From Allobosea sp. Tri-44 (GTDB taxonomy: Bacteria; Pseudomonadota; Alphaproteobacteria; Rhizobiales; Beijerinckiaceae): a stretch of 64,000 nt of DNA. The translations under genes were made by a program, and so were the position numbers. Positions 42,762 to 51,741 of the stretch are shown piece after piece (position 1 is the first letter of the stretch; the number at the start of each line of letters is the position of its first letter). The notes under the pieces were generated by a model. The model worked only from the letters and a program-made list of their open reading frames with translations, had not been told where the DNA came from and made no database searches. Location of the stretch: positions 248,001 to 312,000 of the forward strand of contig NZ_NBDP01000005.1 of NCBI RefSeq assembly GCF_004123845.1. Direction: 5' to 3'.

Positions 42762-43595
42762 ATGACCACGCCCTGCATCATCACGGTTGCGATCACCGGC
42801 TCGCTGCCGAGCAAGCGCGATAATCCGGCGGTGCCGATCACGATTCCCGAGCAGGTCGAATCGACGCAAGCAGCCTTCGAGGCCGGAGCGAGCCTGGCGC
42901 ACTGCCATGTCCGCAGCGACGAGGGCACGCCGAGCTCCGATCCCGAGCGCTTCGGGCGGCTGCTCGAAGGCCTGCGCAAGCATTGCCCCGGCATGATCGT
43001 GCAGTTCTCGACCGGAGGCCGCTCCGGCGCTGGGCGGGAGCGCGGCGGCATGATTCCGCTCAAGCCCGACATGGCCTCGCTCTCGACCGGTTCCTGCAAT
43101 TTCCCGACGCGGGTCTACGAGAACAGCCCGGAGCTGGTCGACTGGCTCGCAGCCGAGATGAAAGCCCATGGCGTCAAGCCGGAGATCGAGGCCTTTGACC
43201 TGTCGATGATCTTCAAGGCCGCCGAGATGGGGATGGCGGGCGCGATCGAGGGACCGCTGCACATCCAGTTCGTGATGGGCGTGAAGAACGCCATGCCGAT
43301 CGACCGCGCCGTCTTCGAATTCTACATCGCGACGCTGAAGCGCCTCGCCCCCGACGCGACCTGGACCGGGGCCGGCATCGGCCGCGACCAGATCACGCTG
43401 AACCGCTGGTCGCTCGAGCTCGGCGGCCATTGCCGTACCGGGCTGGAGGACAATGTCCGATTAGACCGCGACAGGCTGGCACCGTCGAACGCCGCGCTGG
43501 TCGAACGCATCGTCGCGCTCTGCCCAGAATATGGCCGCCGGCCGGCGACGGCGGCCGAGGCGCGCGCGCTGCTGAAATTGCCTCCGGCCGCATGA
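42762..43595 (+). CDS. BKACE-family beta-keto acid cleavage enzyme
   Basis: A 277-residue TIM-barrel Zn enzyme related to 3-keto-5-aminohexanoate cleavage enzyme (Kce). Such enzymes condense a beta-keto acid with acetyl-CoA to give acetoacetate and a new CoA ester. The metal pair is in LAHCHVRSDEGTPS (about 47-49). EIEAFDLSMIF (Glu near 143) and WTGAGIGRDQ are conserved. No lysine-fermentation genes are near, so it belongs to the large BKACE set with other substrates. The LysR-type contexts nearby are not linked. Confidence 0.88.
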   Translation: MTTPCIITVAITGSLPSKRDNPAVPITIPEQVESTQAAFEAGASLAHCHVRSDEGTPSSDPERFGRLLEGLRKHCPGMIVQFSTGGRSGAGRERGGMIPLKPDMASLSTGSCNFPTRVYENSPELVDWLAAEMKAHGVKPEIEAFDLSMIFKAAEMGMAGAIEGPLHIQFVMGVKNAMPIDRAVFEFYIATLKRLAPDATWTGAGIGRDQITLNRWSLELGGHCRTGLEDNVRLDRDRLAPSNAALVERIVALCPEYGRRPATAAEARALLKLPPAA

Positions 43596-43702
43596 GGAAG
43601 CACTCGCAAGAGTAAGATTTGATTAACGCATTCTGTTCAAATGCGGTTCACAGGGTGAAGGTTATCTTCATGATACTGGCACCGATTCGTGGAGGCCCCG
43701 TC

Positions 43703-43852
43703 ATGATCCTGGACTGGCGTAACAGCCTGATGCTCGGCTTCATCGCGGCCGTGTTCGTCGCCTGCCTGTTCGGCCCCTATATGATCTCGGTGATGCTCGG
43801 CGGGCTCGGCCTGACGTGCTATCTCTCGAAGCACATCAGGCCTGGAGCCTAG
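43703..43852 (+). CDS. 49-residue small membrane protein
   Basis: The peptide opens MILDWRNSLMLGFIAAVF and is mostly a membrane region with two hydrophobic stretches, ending with a basic tail (SKHIRPGA). GTGGAGG lies 7 bases before the ATG, a convincing ribosome site, and an in-frame Met further upstream lacks one. Function unknown. It ends six bases before the convergent esterase. Confidence 0.6.
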   Translation: MILDWRNSLMLGFIAAVFVACLFGPYMISVMLGGLGLTCYLSKHIRPGA

Positions 43853-43858
43853 GCGTAC

Positions 43859-44488
43859 TCAGGCTGCGAGCGCCGGACGCTGCGCGAACCAATCCCGCAC
43901 CAGCCCCAGATCCGCCTGCGACAGGCCATGACCGGTCGGCAGGCTGCGATGCTCGACCGCGGCTCCTGCCCCGCCAAGTGTCGCCGCCAGCCGCGCGGCG
44001 TTTTCCTCCGGAATGATCGGATCGAAACTGCCGGAGACGATCAGCACGGGCTTAGCCGTCAGTGCCGCCACCGGCGGCTTGACGAAAGGCGACATCGCCC
44101 GCAGCAGCACGGCCCCCGAGAGCGCCTCCGGCCTCAGCAGCAGCATCGCGGCGGCGATGTTGGCGCCATTGGAGAAGCCGAGCGCGATCGGGGCCGGCAG
44201 CCCGTATTCCGCCCTCGCCTGCTCGACGAAGTCGGCGAGCTCATGCGTGCGCCGGCGAAGATCGTCCTCGTCGAAGACGCCCTCGGCCAGTCGGCGGAAG
44301 AAGCGCGGCATGCCGGCCTCGAGCGTTCGGCCGCGTGGCGAGAGCAGCGCCGCGCCCGGCGCGACGCTGTGCCCGAGCGGCAGCAGATCGTTCTCGTCGC
44401 CACCGGTGCCGTGCAGCAGCAGGAGCGGCGGCAGGCCTGGCGCGGTCGCCGGCTCGAAGCGATGGATGAAGGTTTCGGGAGTGCTCAT
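43859..44488 (-). CDS. MhqD-like carboxylesterase (alpha/beta hydrolase)
   Basis: A 209-residue phospholipase/carboxylesterase-type hydrolase. The HGTGGDENDLLPLG oxyanion region (about 26-39), nucleophile Ser in LGFSNGANIAAAML (about 108), Asp in SGSFDPIIPEE and His in PTGHGLSQADL are present. In Bacillus the similar MhqD partners the ring-cleaving dioxygenases MhqE/MhqO in quinone detoxification. Here too it lies 69 bases downstream of an MhqO-like dioxygenase and in the same direction, so they probably form an operon. Confidence 0.88.
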   Translation of the reverse strand: MSTPETFIHRFEPATAPGLPPLLLLHGTGGDENDLLPLGHSVAPGAALLSPRGRTLEAGMPRFFRRLAEGVFDEDDLRRRTHELADFVEQARAEYGLPAPIALGFSNGANIAAAMLLLRPEALSGAVLLRAMSPFVKPPVAALTAKPVLIVSGSFDPIIPEENAARLAATLGGAGAAVEHRSLPTGHGLSQADLGLVRDWFAQRPALAA

Positions 44489-44557
44489 GGCACGACCTCC
44501 TCTCGTAATCTTGGTCCGTAGGGGCGCTCCGCCCGGAGGCGGAGCGCTTCTTGAGAT

Positions 44558-45490
44558 TCAAGCCAGCGCCGGCAGCACGGCCTCGATCTCGGCGCGGCGT
44601 TTCTCATACTGCGCCGGCAGCTTGAGTGCGCCGCCGAGCCCATCGGCCGGCTCGTCGACGGTGAAGCCGGGCGCATCGGTCGCGATCTCGAACAGCACGC
44701 CGCCGGGCTCGCGGAAGTAGACGGAGCGGAAATAATCCCGATCTCTCTGCCCGGTGGTGCGGAGCCCGAATGTCTCGGCGAGTTGCTTCACCATCCGCTC
44801 CTGCTCGGCGTCGTCGCCGGCGCGGAAAGCGATGTGGTGCACCGAGCCCGCCCCCATCCGAGCCGGCAGGAAACCGCCGGCTGCGCGCAGGTCGACGATG
44901 CCGCCATGAGCTACACCTTCAGCCCGCATCCGGACGGTGTTGTCCTCACGGCCCGCTTCGACGAAGCCGAAGACATCGCGCAGGATCGCTGCAGTCGTCT
45001 CCGTCTTGTCGAGCAGCAGGGTGACGCCGTGGAAGCCGCGGACCGCGACCTCGACGGGCACCTCGCCATTGTCCCAGGCCGGCTCGCTCTCGCTGCCGGG
45101 CACCGCGACGAGTGCGAGCCGCGTGCCGTCCGGGTCACGGAAGGCAAGCACCGTCTCACCGAGGCGCTTCTGCGGCGTGTCATGCGCGACGCCAAGGGCA
45201 ATGAACCGATGCGTCCAGTAGCCGATCGCCGCTTCCGGGATACGGAACGCAGTCTCCTGCGTCTCGCCGACACCGAGCCGGCCGGGCGCGACATGCTCCC
45301 AGGGGAAGAAGGTCAGGATCGTGCCCGGATTGCCGTCGGCATCGCCGAAATAGAGGTGCCAGGTGGTCGGGTCGTCGAAGTTCACCGTCTTCTTGACCAG
45401 GCGCAGGCCGAGCACGCGGCTATAGAAGTCGAGATTGCGGCGCGCCGGGCCGGCGATGGCGGTGACGTGATGGATGCCGTTGATCTGCAT
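44558..45490 (-). CDS. MhqO-like ring-cleaving dioxygenase (glyoxalase/VOC family)
   Basis: A 310-residue protein with two VOC modules. The first opens INGIHHVTAIAGPARRNLDFYSRVLGLRLVKKTVNFDD (in part), the second about residue 155 (GFHGVTLLLDKTETTAAILRD). The metal ligands are likely His8, a His near 157-220 (SVHHIAF) and Glu in EPGGVLFEIATD. It is expected to open hydroquinone-type rings with Fe(II). GGAGG lies 8 bases before ATG 45490. It is divergent from DoxX, and the intergenic region holds two dyads. Confidence 0.88.
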   Translation of the reverse strand: MQINGIHHVTAIAGPARRNLDFYSRVLGLRLVKKTVNFDDPTTWHLYFGDADGNPGTILTFFPWEHVAPGRLGVGETQETAFRIPEAAIGYWTHRFIALGVAHDTPQKRLGETVLAFRDPDGTRLALVAVPGSESEPAWDNGEVPVEVAVRGFHGVTLLLDKTETTAAILRDVFGFVEAGREDNTVRMRAEGVAHGGIVDLRAAGGFLPARMGAGSVHHIAFRAGDDAEQERMVKQLAETFGLRTTGQRDRDYFRSVYFREPGGVLFEIATDAPGFTVDEPADGLGGALKLPAQYEKRRAEIEAVLPALA

Positions 45491-45571
45491 GATGTCGTCC
45501 TCCGGGCTGCAGGAGGCTGCCCTCGTTGACGCCAAGATGGGGCGGCGGGCTCGGAAAGTCAGCGGCCGATC

Positions 45572-45603
45572 ATTGCTTTGATGCAATATCGATCTGTCGA
45601 TAT
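45572..45603. promoter_or_regulatory. LysR-type operator and overlapping dyad in the dioxygenase/DoxX divergent region
   Basis: ATTGC-TTTGAT-GCAAT (45572-45587) is a typical T-N11-A LysR box. The partly overlapping dyad ATATCGA-TCTG-TCGATAT (45586-45603) follows it. They lie about 80 bases from each divergent start. The nearby LysR gene is the obvious candidate for their binding protein. Confidence 0.55.
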
Positions 45604-45674
45604 ACCAACTGGAATTGCGAATGAGCTGAGAGCAACTTTTGTCGCAACCCAACCCGGTCCTTCGGAGAAAGACC

Positions 45675-46100
45675 ATGATCGATACCCGTTTCGCTCCCTA
45701 TGGCGCGCTTGCCCTGCGCGTCGCGCTCGGCACCATGTTCATCGCCCACGCCTATCTGAAGCTCGTCATCTTCACGGTTCCCGGCTTTGCCGGCTTCCTC
45801 GGCCAGATCGGTCTGCCCGGCTTCCTCGCCTGGCCGATCATCCTGGCGGAGACGCTTGGCGGGCTCGCCATCCTCACCGGCTTCTATGGCCGCTATGTCT
45901 CGCTCGCCCTGCTGCCGATCCTGCTCGGTGCGCTCAGCGTCCACGCCCCCAATGGCTGGCTGTTCACCGCCCCGAACGGCGGCTGGGAATATCCCGCCTT
46001 CCTCGCCGTCGCTGCCCTTGCCCATGTCCTGATCGGCGACGGCGCGCTGGCGCTGCGCCCTGCCGCCTTCGGCGGCGCTTCGAAGCCCGCTCTCGCCTGA
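45675..46100 (+). CDS. DoxX-family membrane protein (MhqP-like)
   Basis: A 141-residue four-helix DoxX protein. The opening RVALGTMFIAHAYLKLVIF and WPIILAETLGGLAILTGFYGRY (in part) are the family pattern. In Bacillus mhqNOP the DoxX-like MhqP accompanies the ring-cleaving MhqO, and this gene is divergent from such a dioxygenase here. CGGAGAAAG precedes ATG 45675. It is likely a quinone-linked redox or membrane-protection protein. Confidence 0.88.
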   Translation: MIDTRFAPYGALALRVALGTMFIAHAYLKLVIFTVPGFAGFLGQIGLPGFLAWPIILAETLGGLAILTGFYGRYVSLALLPILLGALSVHAPNGWLFTAPNGGWEYPAFLAVAALAHVLIGDGALALRPAAFGGASKPALA

Positions 46101-46121
46101 GCGCTTTTACTGTCAGACAGA

Positions 46122-46154
46122 ACGGGCGACAGGTTGCTGCAACCTGTCGCCCGT
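46122..46154. promoter_or_regulatory. Perfect 33-base inverted repeat between DoxX and LysR genes
   Basis: Sixteen-base arms, ACGGGCGACAGGTTGC and its complement, flank a single T at 46138. No T-run follows, so a simple terminator is not assured. It lies 22 bases after the DoxX stop and about 40 before the LysR start codon; it may be an operator or an RNA stem that separates the two transcripts. Confidence 0.55.
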
Positions 46155-46194
46155 ACCATGTTCAGATGAATTGATCCCGCCTGGAGCCGCCTGC

Positions 46195-47148
46195 TTGCCG
46201 AACGCCACCTCGCCGATCGCCTGGGACGACTTTCGGCTGATCCGTGCCATCGCCGAAGCGCGCAGCCTGCCAGCCGCCGCCGAGCTGATCGGCCTCAACC
46301 ACTCCACCGTCTTCCGCCGGCTAGGCCAGATCGAAGCTTCTCTCGGCACGCGCCTGTTCGAGCGGCATCGCTCCGGCTACGTGCCGACGCCGGCGGGCGA
46401 GGAGATGGCCGGCCTCGCCGAGCGGCTGGAGACCGACATCGCCGGCTTCACCCGCCGCCTCGCCGGGCGCGAGATCCTGCCGGCAGGCGAATTGCGCGTC
46501 ACCACCAACGACTCGCTATTGGTCGAACTGCTGACGCCGCTCTTTGCCGCCTTCATGAAGCAATGCCCGGACATCCGGCTCGACGTGCTGCTCGGCAACC
46601 AGGCGCTCAACCTCAGCAAGCGCGACGCCGATGTCGCGATCCGCGCCACCGACAGCCCGCCGGAGAACCTGATCGGCCGGCGCGTCGCCCAGATCGGCTG
46701 GGCGCTCTACGGGCGCGCAACCGACTTTCCGGAGGGCGCGCCCTCCGACCAGGCCGAACTCGCGCAGCTGCGCTGGATCTCGCTCGGCGACCAGTTCAGC
46801 AATTTCAAGGTGGTGCAATACCGGCAGAAGCACATCCCGGCCGATCGGACCGTCTACAAGCTTAACACGGTGCTTGGCCTCGCCGAAGCGGTCGAGGCAG
46901 GCATCGGCATCGGCTTCCTGCCCTGCTTCATCGCCGACAAGCGGCCCGGCTTGAAACGGCTCGCGCCACCACAGACCGGCTATGCCGCCGATCTCTGGCT
47001 GCTGACCCATCCGGATCTGCGCCATTCGCCGCGGGTGCGGCTCTTCCTCGACTTCATGGCAGCCGAGCTCACCAAGCTCCGGCCACTGATGGAGGGCGGC
47101 GCGACAAGCCGGGAGGACGCCGAGGCGCCCTCACCGGCAGAGTTCTGA
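46195..47148 (+). CDS. LysR-family regulator near the quinone-stress genes
   Basis: A 317-residue LysR protein; the HTH covers about residues 8-65 (WDDFRLIRAIAEARSLPAAAELIGLNHSTVFRRL, in part) and the effector domain follows from about 95. The start is not ATG: TTG at 46195 has GGAG 8 bases upstream; a TTG at 46171 is the alternative. It lies downstream of DoxX and in line with it, and is the best candidate to bind the LysR box between the dioxygenase and DoxX. The C-terminal tail is Ser/Glu-rich. Confidence 0.82.
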   Translation: MPNATSPIAWDDFRLIRAIAEARSLPAAAELIGLNHSTVFRRLGQIEASLGTRLFERHRSGYVPTPAGEEMAGLAERLETDIAGFTRRLAGREILPAGELRVTTNDSLLVELLTPLFAAFMKQCPDIRLDVLLGNQALNLSKRDADVAIRATDSPPENLIGRRVAQIGWALYGRATDFPEGAPSDQAELAQLRWISLGDQFSNFKVVQYRQKHIPADRTVYKLNTVLGLAEAVEAGIGIGFLPCFIADKRPGLKRLAPPQTGYAADLWLLTHPDLRHSPRVRLFLDFMAAELTKLRPLMEGGATSREDAEAPSPAEF

Positions 47149-47167
47149 CGAAAGGCCGGGCCAGGCG

Positions 47168-47671
47168 TCAGGCCGCCTGGCGGTTGATCCCGGATTCGGC
47201 CAGCTTGGTCAGCTTGCTGTCAGCGGCGTGTTCCTCGTCGAGATTCTGCTGCAGCAGGGCAGCGCAGTCCTCGCGGCCGAGCTGCTTTGCCCAGGCGGTG
47301 AGCGTGCCGTAGCGCGTGATCTCGTAGTGCTCGACGGCCTGCGCCGCGGCAATGATCGCCGCATCCAGCACCTGCTTGTCCTCAACTTCGCCGGTCACGT
47401 CATCGGCCTCCTCGAGAATGCCGTCGATCGCCGGGCAGTCGACGCCCTTGGCTTCGGCGCCATGCTGCTGGAAGACCTGCTCGAGCCGGCGAATATGGCC
47501 TTCGGTCTCGCCAAGATGAGCCTGCAGCCCGCTGCGCAGCTGCGCATCCGTCGCTTTTTCGATCATCTTCGGCAGCGCCTTGATGATCTGCTTCTCGGCG
47601 TAATACACATCCTGGAGCTGATGCACGAAGAGATCGTCCATCGTCTTGATATCCTTTGAAAATAGACCCAT
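47168..47671 (-). CDS. DUF892 (YciE/YciF) ferritin-like protein
   Basis: A 167-residue four-helix-bundle protein of the YciF family, found in stress islands and thought to bind a di-metal site or protect under stress. MKTMDDLFVHQLQDVYYAEKQIIKALPKM (in part) is the family opening; Glu in the YAEKQ segment and the later EHYEITRYGTL helix provide candidate ligands. It stands alone, convergent with the LysR gene. A 55-residue membrane gene is divergent upstream. Confidence 0.92.
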   Translation of the reverse strand: MGLFSKDIKTMDDLFVHQLQDVYYAEKQIIKALPKMIEKATDAQLRSGLQAHLGETEGHIRRLEQVFQQHGAEAKGVDCPAIDGILEEADDVTGEVEDKQVLDAAIIAAAQAVEHYEITRYGTLTAWAKQLGREDCAALLQQNLDEEHAADSKLTKLAESGINRQAA

Positions 47672-47821
47672 GCCGTCCTCCTGCTCGTATTGTCCGGATT
47701 GCTGACCGGCGCCGCCTTTCTAGCGACGCGCTTCCCTGTCGCTGCAACGTGTGCCGCCGCGAACTGTTCCGGAGCCCCGATGGTGGATGCGGCCCATGCC
47801 GGCCTGCGCTAGGCTCGCCCG

Positions 47822-47989
47822 ATGGAACTGCTCATTCCCCTGCTCGCCGGCATGGCGCTGATCTGGCTGGTCGGCCGCCACGTCCCCTGGAACGCCAAGC
47901 TGATCATCGTCGTGACCCTGGCGGTCATCGTCGTGATCGTTCTGCTCGAGCGCAACGGCTTCTGGCCCGAGGCGTTCCGGCGGCAGTGA
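47822..47989 (+). CDS. 55-residue small membrane protein
   Basis: A short gene with strong GC third positions. The peptide starts MELLIPLLAGMALIWLVG and has two hydrophobic helices separated by RHVPWNAK, ending with RNGFWPEAFRRQ. I recognise no family. It is convergent with the gdx gene and divergent from the DUF892 gene. The small size leaves some doubt. Confidence 0.6.
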   Translation: MELLIPLLAGMALIWLVGRHVPWNAKLIIVVTLAVIVVIVLLERNGFWPEAFRRQ

Positions 47990-48021
47990 ACCGCCGCCGG
48001 CTGGGCTCGGCGAGCCGCTTC

Positions 48022-48336
48022 TCAGGAGACGAGTTTCAGCCCGACGATGCCGGCGACGATCAACCCGATGCAGGCAAGGCGCAGCGCCGTCGCCGGCTCC
48101 CCGAACAGGATGATGCCGAGGATGGCGGTGCCGATCGTGCCGATCCCGGTCCAGATCGCGTAGGCCGTGCCGAGCGGCAGACTCTTCAGCGCAAGACCAA
48201 GCAGCCCGAGGCTCACCACCATGCTGCCGACCGTCAGAACAGTCGGGATGAAGCGGGTGAAGCCGTGCGTGTATTTCAGCCCGATGGCCCAGCCGATTTC
48301 GAACAGACCGGCGAAGAAAAGATAAGTCCAGGCCAT
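48022..48336 (-). CDS. gdx: Guanidinium exporter Gdx (SugE)
   Basis: A 104-residue SMR-family protein of the Gdx subtype, which exports guanidinium in exchange for protons. Subtype hallmarks are all present: [22 protein letters not shown] with Glu13 and Trp16, [16 protein letters not shown] and the helix 4 Gly-rich end. This separates it from the paired SMR genes at 36 kb. The ATG at 48336 has AGGAGGG 6 bases upstream. That site is masked by a hairpin belonging to the riboswitch described separately. Confidence 0.93.
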   Translation of the reverse strand: MAWTYLFFAGLFEIGWAIGLKYTHGFTRFIPTVLTVGSMVVSLGLLGLALKSLPLGTAYAIWTGIGTIGTAILGIILFGEPATALRLACIGLIVAGIVGLKLVS

Positions 48337-48339
48337 GGC

Positions 48340-48420
48340 GGCCCTCCTCATGAGAAGGGCGGGGTCGTCCACGCCTGTTGGAAAACGCGCGCTCAAGGCA
48401 CCGCGGAGGTCGTCCTCGCC
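48340..48420 (-). ncRNA. Guanidine-II (mini-ykkC) riboswitch candidate
   Basis: In transcript order two hairpins carry ACGA loops: P1 GAGG-ACGA-CCTC (48417-48406) and P2 GGCGTGG-ACGA-CCCCGCC (48375-48358, one mismatch). A 30-base linker separates them. ACGR loops in a hairpin pair are the defining feature of this class. Next to P2, CCCTTCT-CATG-AGGAGGG (48359-48342) encloses the gdx Shine-Dalgarno. The last two bases of P2 and the first of that hairpin are shared, so guanidine-stabilised P2 should free the ribosome site. Folding is mine; binding is inferred. Confidence 0.75.
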
Positions 48421-48465
48421 GCTGATCTAGCGATCCTTGACCGGCGGTTCAAGCGCCCGAAGCGC

Positions 48466-49059
48466 TCAGGCGTCCTCGGTTGCCGCCGTCGCCAGGGCGC
48501 CATGCAGCAGGCGCCGGCATTCGATCAGTTCGGAGAGCGTCGCCTTCAGGAAGGCGAGATCGTCGGCGCCGATCAGCGGTTGGGCCGAGCGCGGCAGGGA
48601 GGAGAGCAGCGCCTTTGCAGCAAAGCCGGGCTCGGCGGCGGCCGCAGGATGATGGTACTGCGCCGATGGCGGCGCCTGCATCGGCTCCGGGCGCGGCGGT
48701 GCGGTTTGCGCAGCAGACTGGGCACCGGGAGCGCCGACGATCTCGCCGCCGCGGCCGATCGCCTGGACATGGCGCGGCCCCTGTTCCTTCAGGATGCGCT
48801 GCAGGCCCTTGATGGTGTAGCCCTCGCCGTAGAGCAGACGGCGGATGCCCTTCAGCAGGGCGACGTCGTCGGGCCGGTAATAGCGCCGGCCGCCACCGCG
48901 CTTCAGCGGCTTGATCTGGGAGAAGCGCGTTTCCCAGAAACGCAGGACGTGCTGGGGAATGTCGAGGTCGTCTGCGACCTCGCTGATGGTTCTGAATGCG
49001 TCTGGGCTCTTGTTATCCAATTCGGCCTCATATCCGCCGTCGTGGAACTCCAGAGTCAC
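48466..49059 (-). CDS. MerR-family regulator downstream of ihfA
   Basis: A 197-residue MerR-type protein with HTH at about residues 20-80 ([41 protein letters not shown], in part), then a Pro/Ala/Gln-rich linker and a C-terminal helix ([24 protein letters not shown]). This conserved gene sits after ihfA in most Rhizobiales. Its start overlaps the ihfA stop by four bases. The role is not established; the RYY after GGGRR is typical of this group. Confidence 0.9.
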   Translation of the reverse strand: MTLEFHDGGYEAELDNKSPDAFRTISEVADDLDIPQHVLRFWETRFSQIKPLKRGGGRRYYRPDDVALLKGIRRLLYGEGYTIKGLQRILKEQGPRHVQAIGRGGEIVGAPGAQSAAQTAPPRPEPMQAPPSAQYHHPAAAAEPGFAAKALLSSLPRSAQPLIGADDLAFLKATLSELIECRRLLHGALATAATEDA

Positions 49060-49370
49060 TCTTCCTCACCCACGCCATTCAATCCGTTGATCCTCGCCTT
49101 CATCACGTTCGACGGCTTGAACACCATCACGCGACGCGGCTCGATCGGAACTTCGACGCCGGTTTTCGGATTACGCCCGATTCGCTCGCCTTTGTCGCGC
49201 ACCACGAAGGAGCCGAACGAGGACAATTTGACGTTTTCCCCACGCGCGACCGCGTCGCAGATCTCGTCCAGCACTGTTTCAACGAGCTTGGACGACTCCG
49301 TCCGTGACAGGCCGATCTTCTGGTAGACTGCCTCGCACAGATCAGCCCGCGTAATCGTTTGCCCCGCCAT
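49056..49370 (-). CDS. ihfA: Integration host factor subunit alpha
   Basis: A 104-residue DNA-bending protein of the HU/IHF family. [33 protein letters not shown] and [30 protein letters not shown] (both in part) are the IHF-alpha pattern, with the intercalating Pro in NPKTG. ATG 49370 has GGAGGAATTG before it. It is part of the plsX-fabH-ihfA-merR block. A 201-base gap to fabH probably holds its own promoter; that gap has no gene. Confidence 0.95.
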   Translation of the reverse strand: MAGQTITRADLCEAVYQKIGLSRTESSKLVETVLDEICDAVARGENVKLSSFGSFVVRDKGERIGRNPKTGVEVPIEPRRVMVFKPSNVMKARINGLNGVGEEE

Positions 49371-49571
49371 CAATTCCTCCAAGGCGTTTCTTCAAACAGC
49401 GGCGTCCCTATCAACCTCGCCCCACCGGAGGCGGACGCTAGGCGGCGAGGCGATTGCGGTCAATCCTCGGCGCGCTCGCACAGGTTGAAAAACGCGGAAA
49501 ATCCGCGCTGACGCCGCTAAGAAAATGTCATAAATCCAAAGCGCTTAGCTTGGACGGCCAATCCGCCGCCG

Positions 49572-50549
49572 CTACCAGCGGATCAGCGCCGAGCCCCAGG
49601 TGAAGCCGCCACCCATCGCCTCGATCAGGACGAGCTGCCCCGGCTTGATGCGCCCGTCCATATGGGCCTGCGCCAAAGCGAGCGGAATCGAGGCGGCCGA
49701 GGTGTTGCCGTGCTTGTCGACGGTGACGACCACCCGGTCCTCATCGATGCCGAGCTTGTGGGCGGTGGCGTCGATGATACGGCGATTGGCCTGATGCGGC
49801 ACGAACCAGTCGATGTCGGCGCCGGTGAGCCCGGTTTCCTCGAAGGTGTGGCGCACCGTATCGGCCAAGTTGACCACCGCGTGCTTGAAGACCTCCCGGC
49901 CCTCCATGCGCAGGAAGCCGACCGTCTTGGTCGAGCCCGGGCCGCCATCGACATAGAGCTTGTTCATGTAACGCCCGTCCGAGCGGATATGGGTGGTCAG
50001 CACGCCGCGATCGGCCAGCGTACCCTCGCCTTCCTCCGCCCTGAGCACCACGGCGCCTGCTCCGTCGCCGAAGAGCACGCAGGTGGCGCGGTCCTCCCAG
50101 TCGAGAATGCGCGAGAAGGTCTCGGCGCCGATGACCAGGGCCGTCTTCGCCGCGCCGCTGGTCAGGAACTTGTCGGCAGTGGCAAGCGCGAAGACGAAGC
50201 CGGAACAGACGGCCTGCAGATCGAAAGCCGCGCCTTGCGTGATGTCGAGCGCGGCCTGAATCTCGGTCGCGGTCGCAGGGAAGGTATGATCGGGCGTGGC
50301 GGTCGCGACGATGATGAGGTCGACCTCGCTCGCCGGAATCCCGGCATCGGCGAGCGCGGCCTTAGCCGCCTTCAGGCCGAGCGTGCCGGTGGTCTCGTCA
50401 TCGGCAGCGATATGACGGGCGCGGATGCCGGTGCGCTGGACGATCCATTCATCGTTGGTGTCGACCTTCGCCGCCAATTCGGCGTTGGTCAGGATTCGCG
50501 CCGGCAGGTAGGAGCCGCAGCCGCGCAGGACGGATCGCATTCTGGACAA
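49572..50549 (-). CDS. fabH: 3-oxoacyl-ACP synthase III
   Basis: FabH starts fatty-acid synthesis by condensing acetyl-CoA with malonyl-ACP. The 325-residue protein has the triad Cys in [11 protein letters not shown] (about 113), His in [11 protein letters not shown] (about 252) and Asn in [15 protein letters not shown] (about 282). It starts 15 bases after plsX ends, in the same direction, as usual in this order. Confidence 0.96.
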   Translation of the reverse strand: MSRMRSVLRGCGSYLPARILTNAELAAKVDTNDEWIVQRTGIRARHIAADDETTGTLGLKAAKAALADAGIPASEVDLIIVATATPDHTFPATATEIQAALDITQGAAFDLQAVCSGFVFALATADKFLTSGAAKTALVIGAETFSRILDWEDRATCVLFGDGAGAVVLRAEEGEGTLADRGVLTTHIRSDGRYMNKLYVDGGPGSTKTVGFLRMEGREVFKHAVVNLADTVRHTFEETGLTGADIDWFVPHQANRRIIDATAHKLGIDEDRVVVTVDKHGNTSAASIPLALAQAHMDGRIKPGQLVLIEAMGGGFTWGSALIRW

Positions 50550-50564
50550 GGACGTTTCTCTTCC

Positions 50565-51629
50565 CTACTCGCCGGCCGCGACCTGCGGAACTGCCGGTGC
50601 TGCGCTGGGCCGCGCCGTCGCGGCGACCATCTCGCGCACCTTGGCCATCAGATTCTCGCGCGCCATCTCGTATCCGAGTTCGGTCGCGCTGGCGAACCCG
50701 ACGGCATCCGTGCCGCCATGGCTCTTGATCACAATGCCTTCAAGACCCAGAAAGACGCCGCCATTGACCTTGCGCGGGTCCATCTTGTCCTTCAGCGCCG
50801 CGAAGGCGCCACGGGCTAAAAGATAGCCGATTTTCGACATCAGCGAACGGCCCATCGCCGCACGCAGATATTCGCCGATCTGCTTGGCCGTGCCTTCGGC
50901 GGTCTTCAGGGCGATATTGCCGGTGAAACCCTCGGTGACGACGACGTCGACCGTGCCCTTGCCGAGATCGTCGCCTTCGACGAAGCCGTGATAATCGAGA
51001 TGCGGCAGGTTGCTCTCGCGCAGGATGCGGCCGGCCTCCTTGACCGCCTCGACACCCTTGATCTCCTCGACACCGACATTGAGCAGGCCGACGCTCGGCC
51101 GGTCGAGATCGAAGACGACGCGCGCCATCGCCGCGCCCATCACGGCAAGGTCGACCAGATGCTGGGCATCGGCGCCGATGGTGGCGCCGACATCGAGCAC
51201 GACGCTCTCGCCGCGCACCGTCGGCCACAGGCAGGCGATCGCCGGCCGGTCGACTTGTGGCATCGACTTCAGGCAGAATTTCGACATCGCCATCAGCGCG
51301 CCGGTGTTGCCGGCCGAGACGGTGACATCGGCCTCGCCGGTCTTGGTTGCGTCGATGGCGCGCCACATCGACGATTTGTAGCGGCCATAGCGCAAGGCCT
51401 GGCTCGGCTTGTCGTCCATCTTCACCGAGACCTCGGTGTGGTGGAAGGTCGTCACCGCCTTGAGCGCGGGGTGCGCCTCGAGGAGCGGCAGGACCAGCGC
51501 CTCGTCACCGAAGATCACGAACTTCGCATCGGGGCGGCGTTCGAGCGTGAGCGCGGCGCCTGGAATGACCACGGACGGGCCGTGATCACCGCCCATGGCG
51601 TCGAGCGCGATTGTAACCGGACGTGTCAT
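50565..51629 (-). CDS. plsX: Phosphate acyltransferase PlsX
   Basis: PlsX makes acyl-phosphate from acyl-ACP for phospholipid synthesis. The 354-residue protein begins [19 protein letters not shown] and contains [39 protein letters not shown] (in part) and GGAPLLGLEG-like [19 protein letters not shown] 51629 starts MTRPVTI; the longer frame upstream is Ala/Pro-rich and lacks support. The last 20 residues are an Ala/Pro tail. It precedes fabH. Confidence 0.96.
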   Translation of the reverse strand: MTRPVTIALDAMGGDHGPSVVIPGAALTLERRPDAKFVIFGDEALVLPLLEAHPALKAVTTFHHTEVSVKMDDKPSQALRYGRYKSSMWRAIDATKTGEADVTVSAGNTGALMAMSKFCLKSMPQVDRPAIACLWPTVRGESVVLDVGATIGADAQHLVDLAVMGAAMARVVFDLDRPSVGLLNVGVEEIKGVEAVKEAGRILRESNLPHLDYHGFVEGDDLGKGTVDVVVTEGFTGNIALKTAEGTAKQIGEYLRAAMGRSLMSKIGYLLARGAFAALKDKMDPRKVNGGVFLGLEGIVIKSHGGTDAVGFASATELGYEMARENLMAKVREMVAATARPSAAPAVPQVAAGE

Positions 51630-51741
51630 GAGACGGTGGTCAATTCCAGCGGCTGCGCCTCCTGCCGGGGCGGCCGGGCGGGCGGCGGACCATAGCGGGT
51701 TGGCCGCCCGCCGCAAGCGAAAGCGCTGAGGTTTTTAGCGA

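Noticed and set aside
44241-44561. Arg-rich minus-strand frame overlapping the esterase start
   Set aside because: It is out of frame with the esterase, whose catalytic motifs and start are clear.
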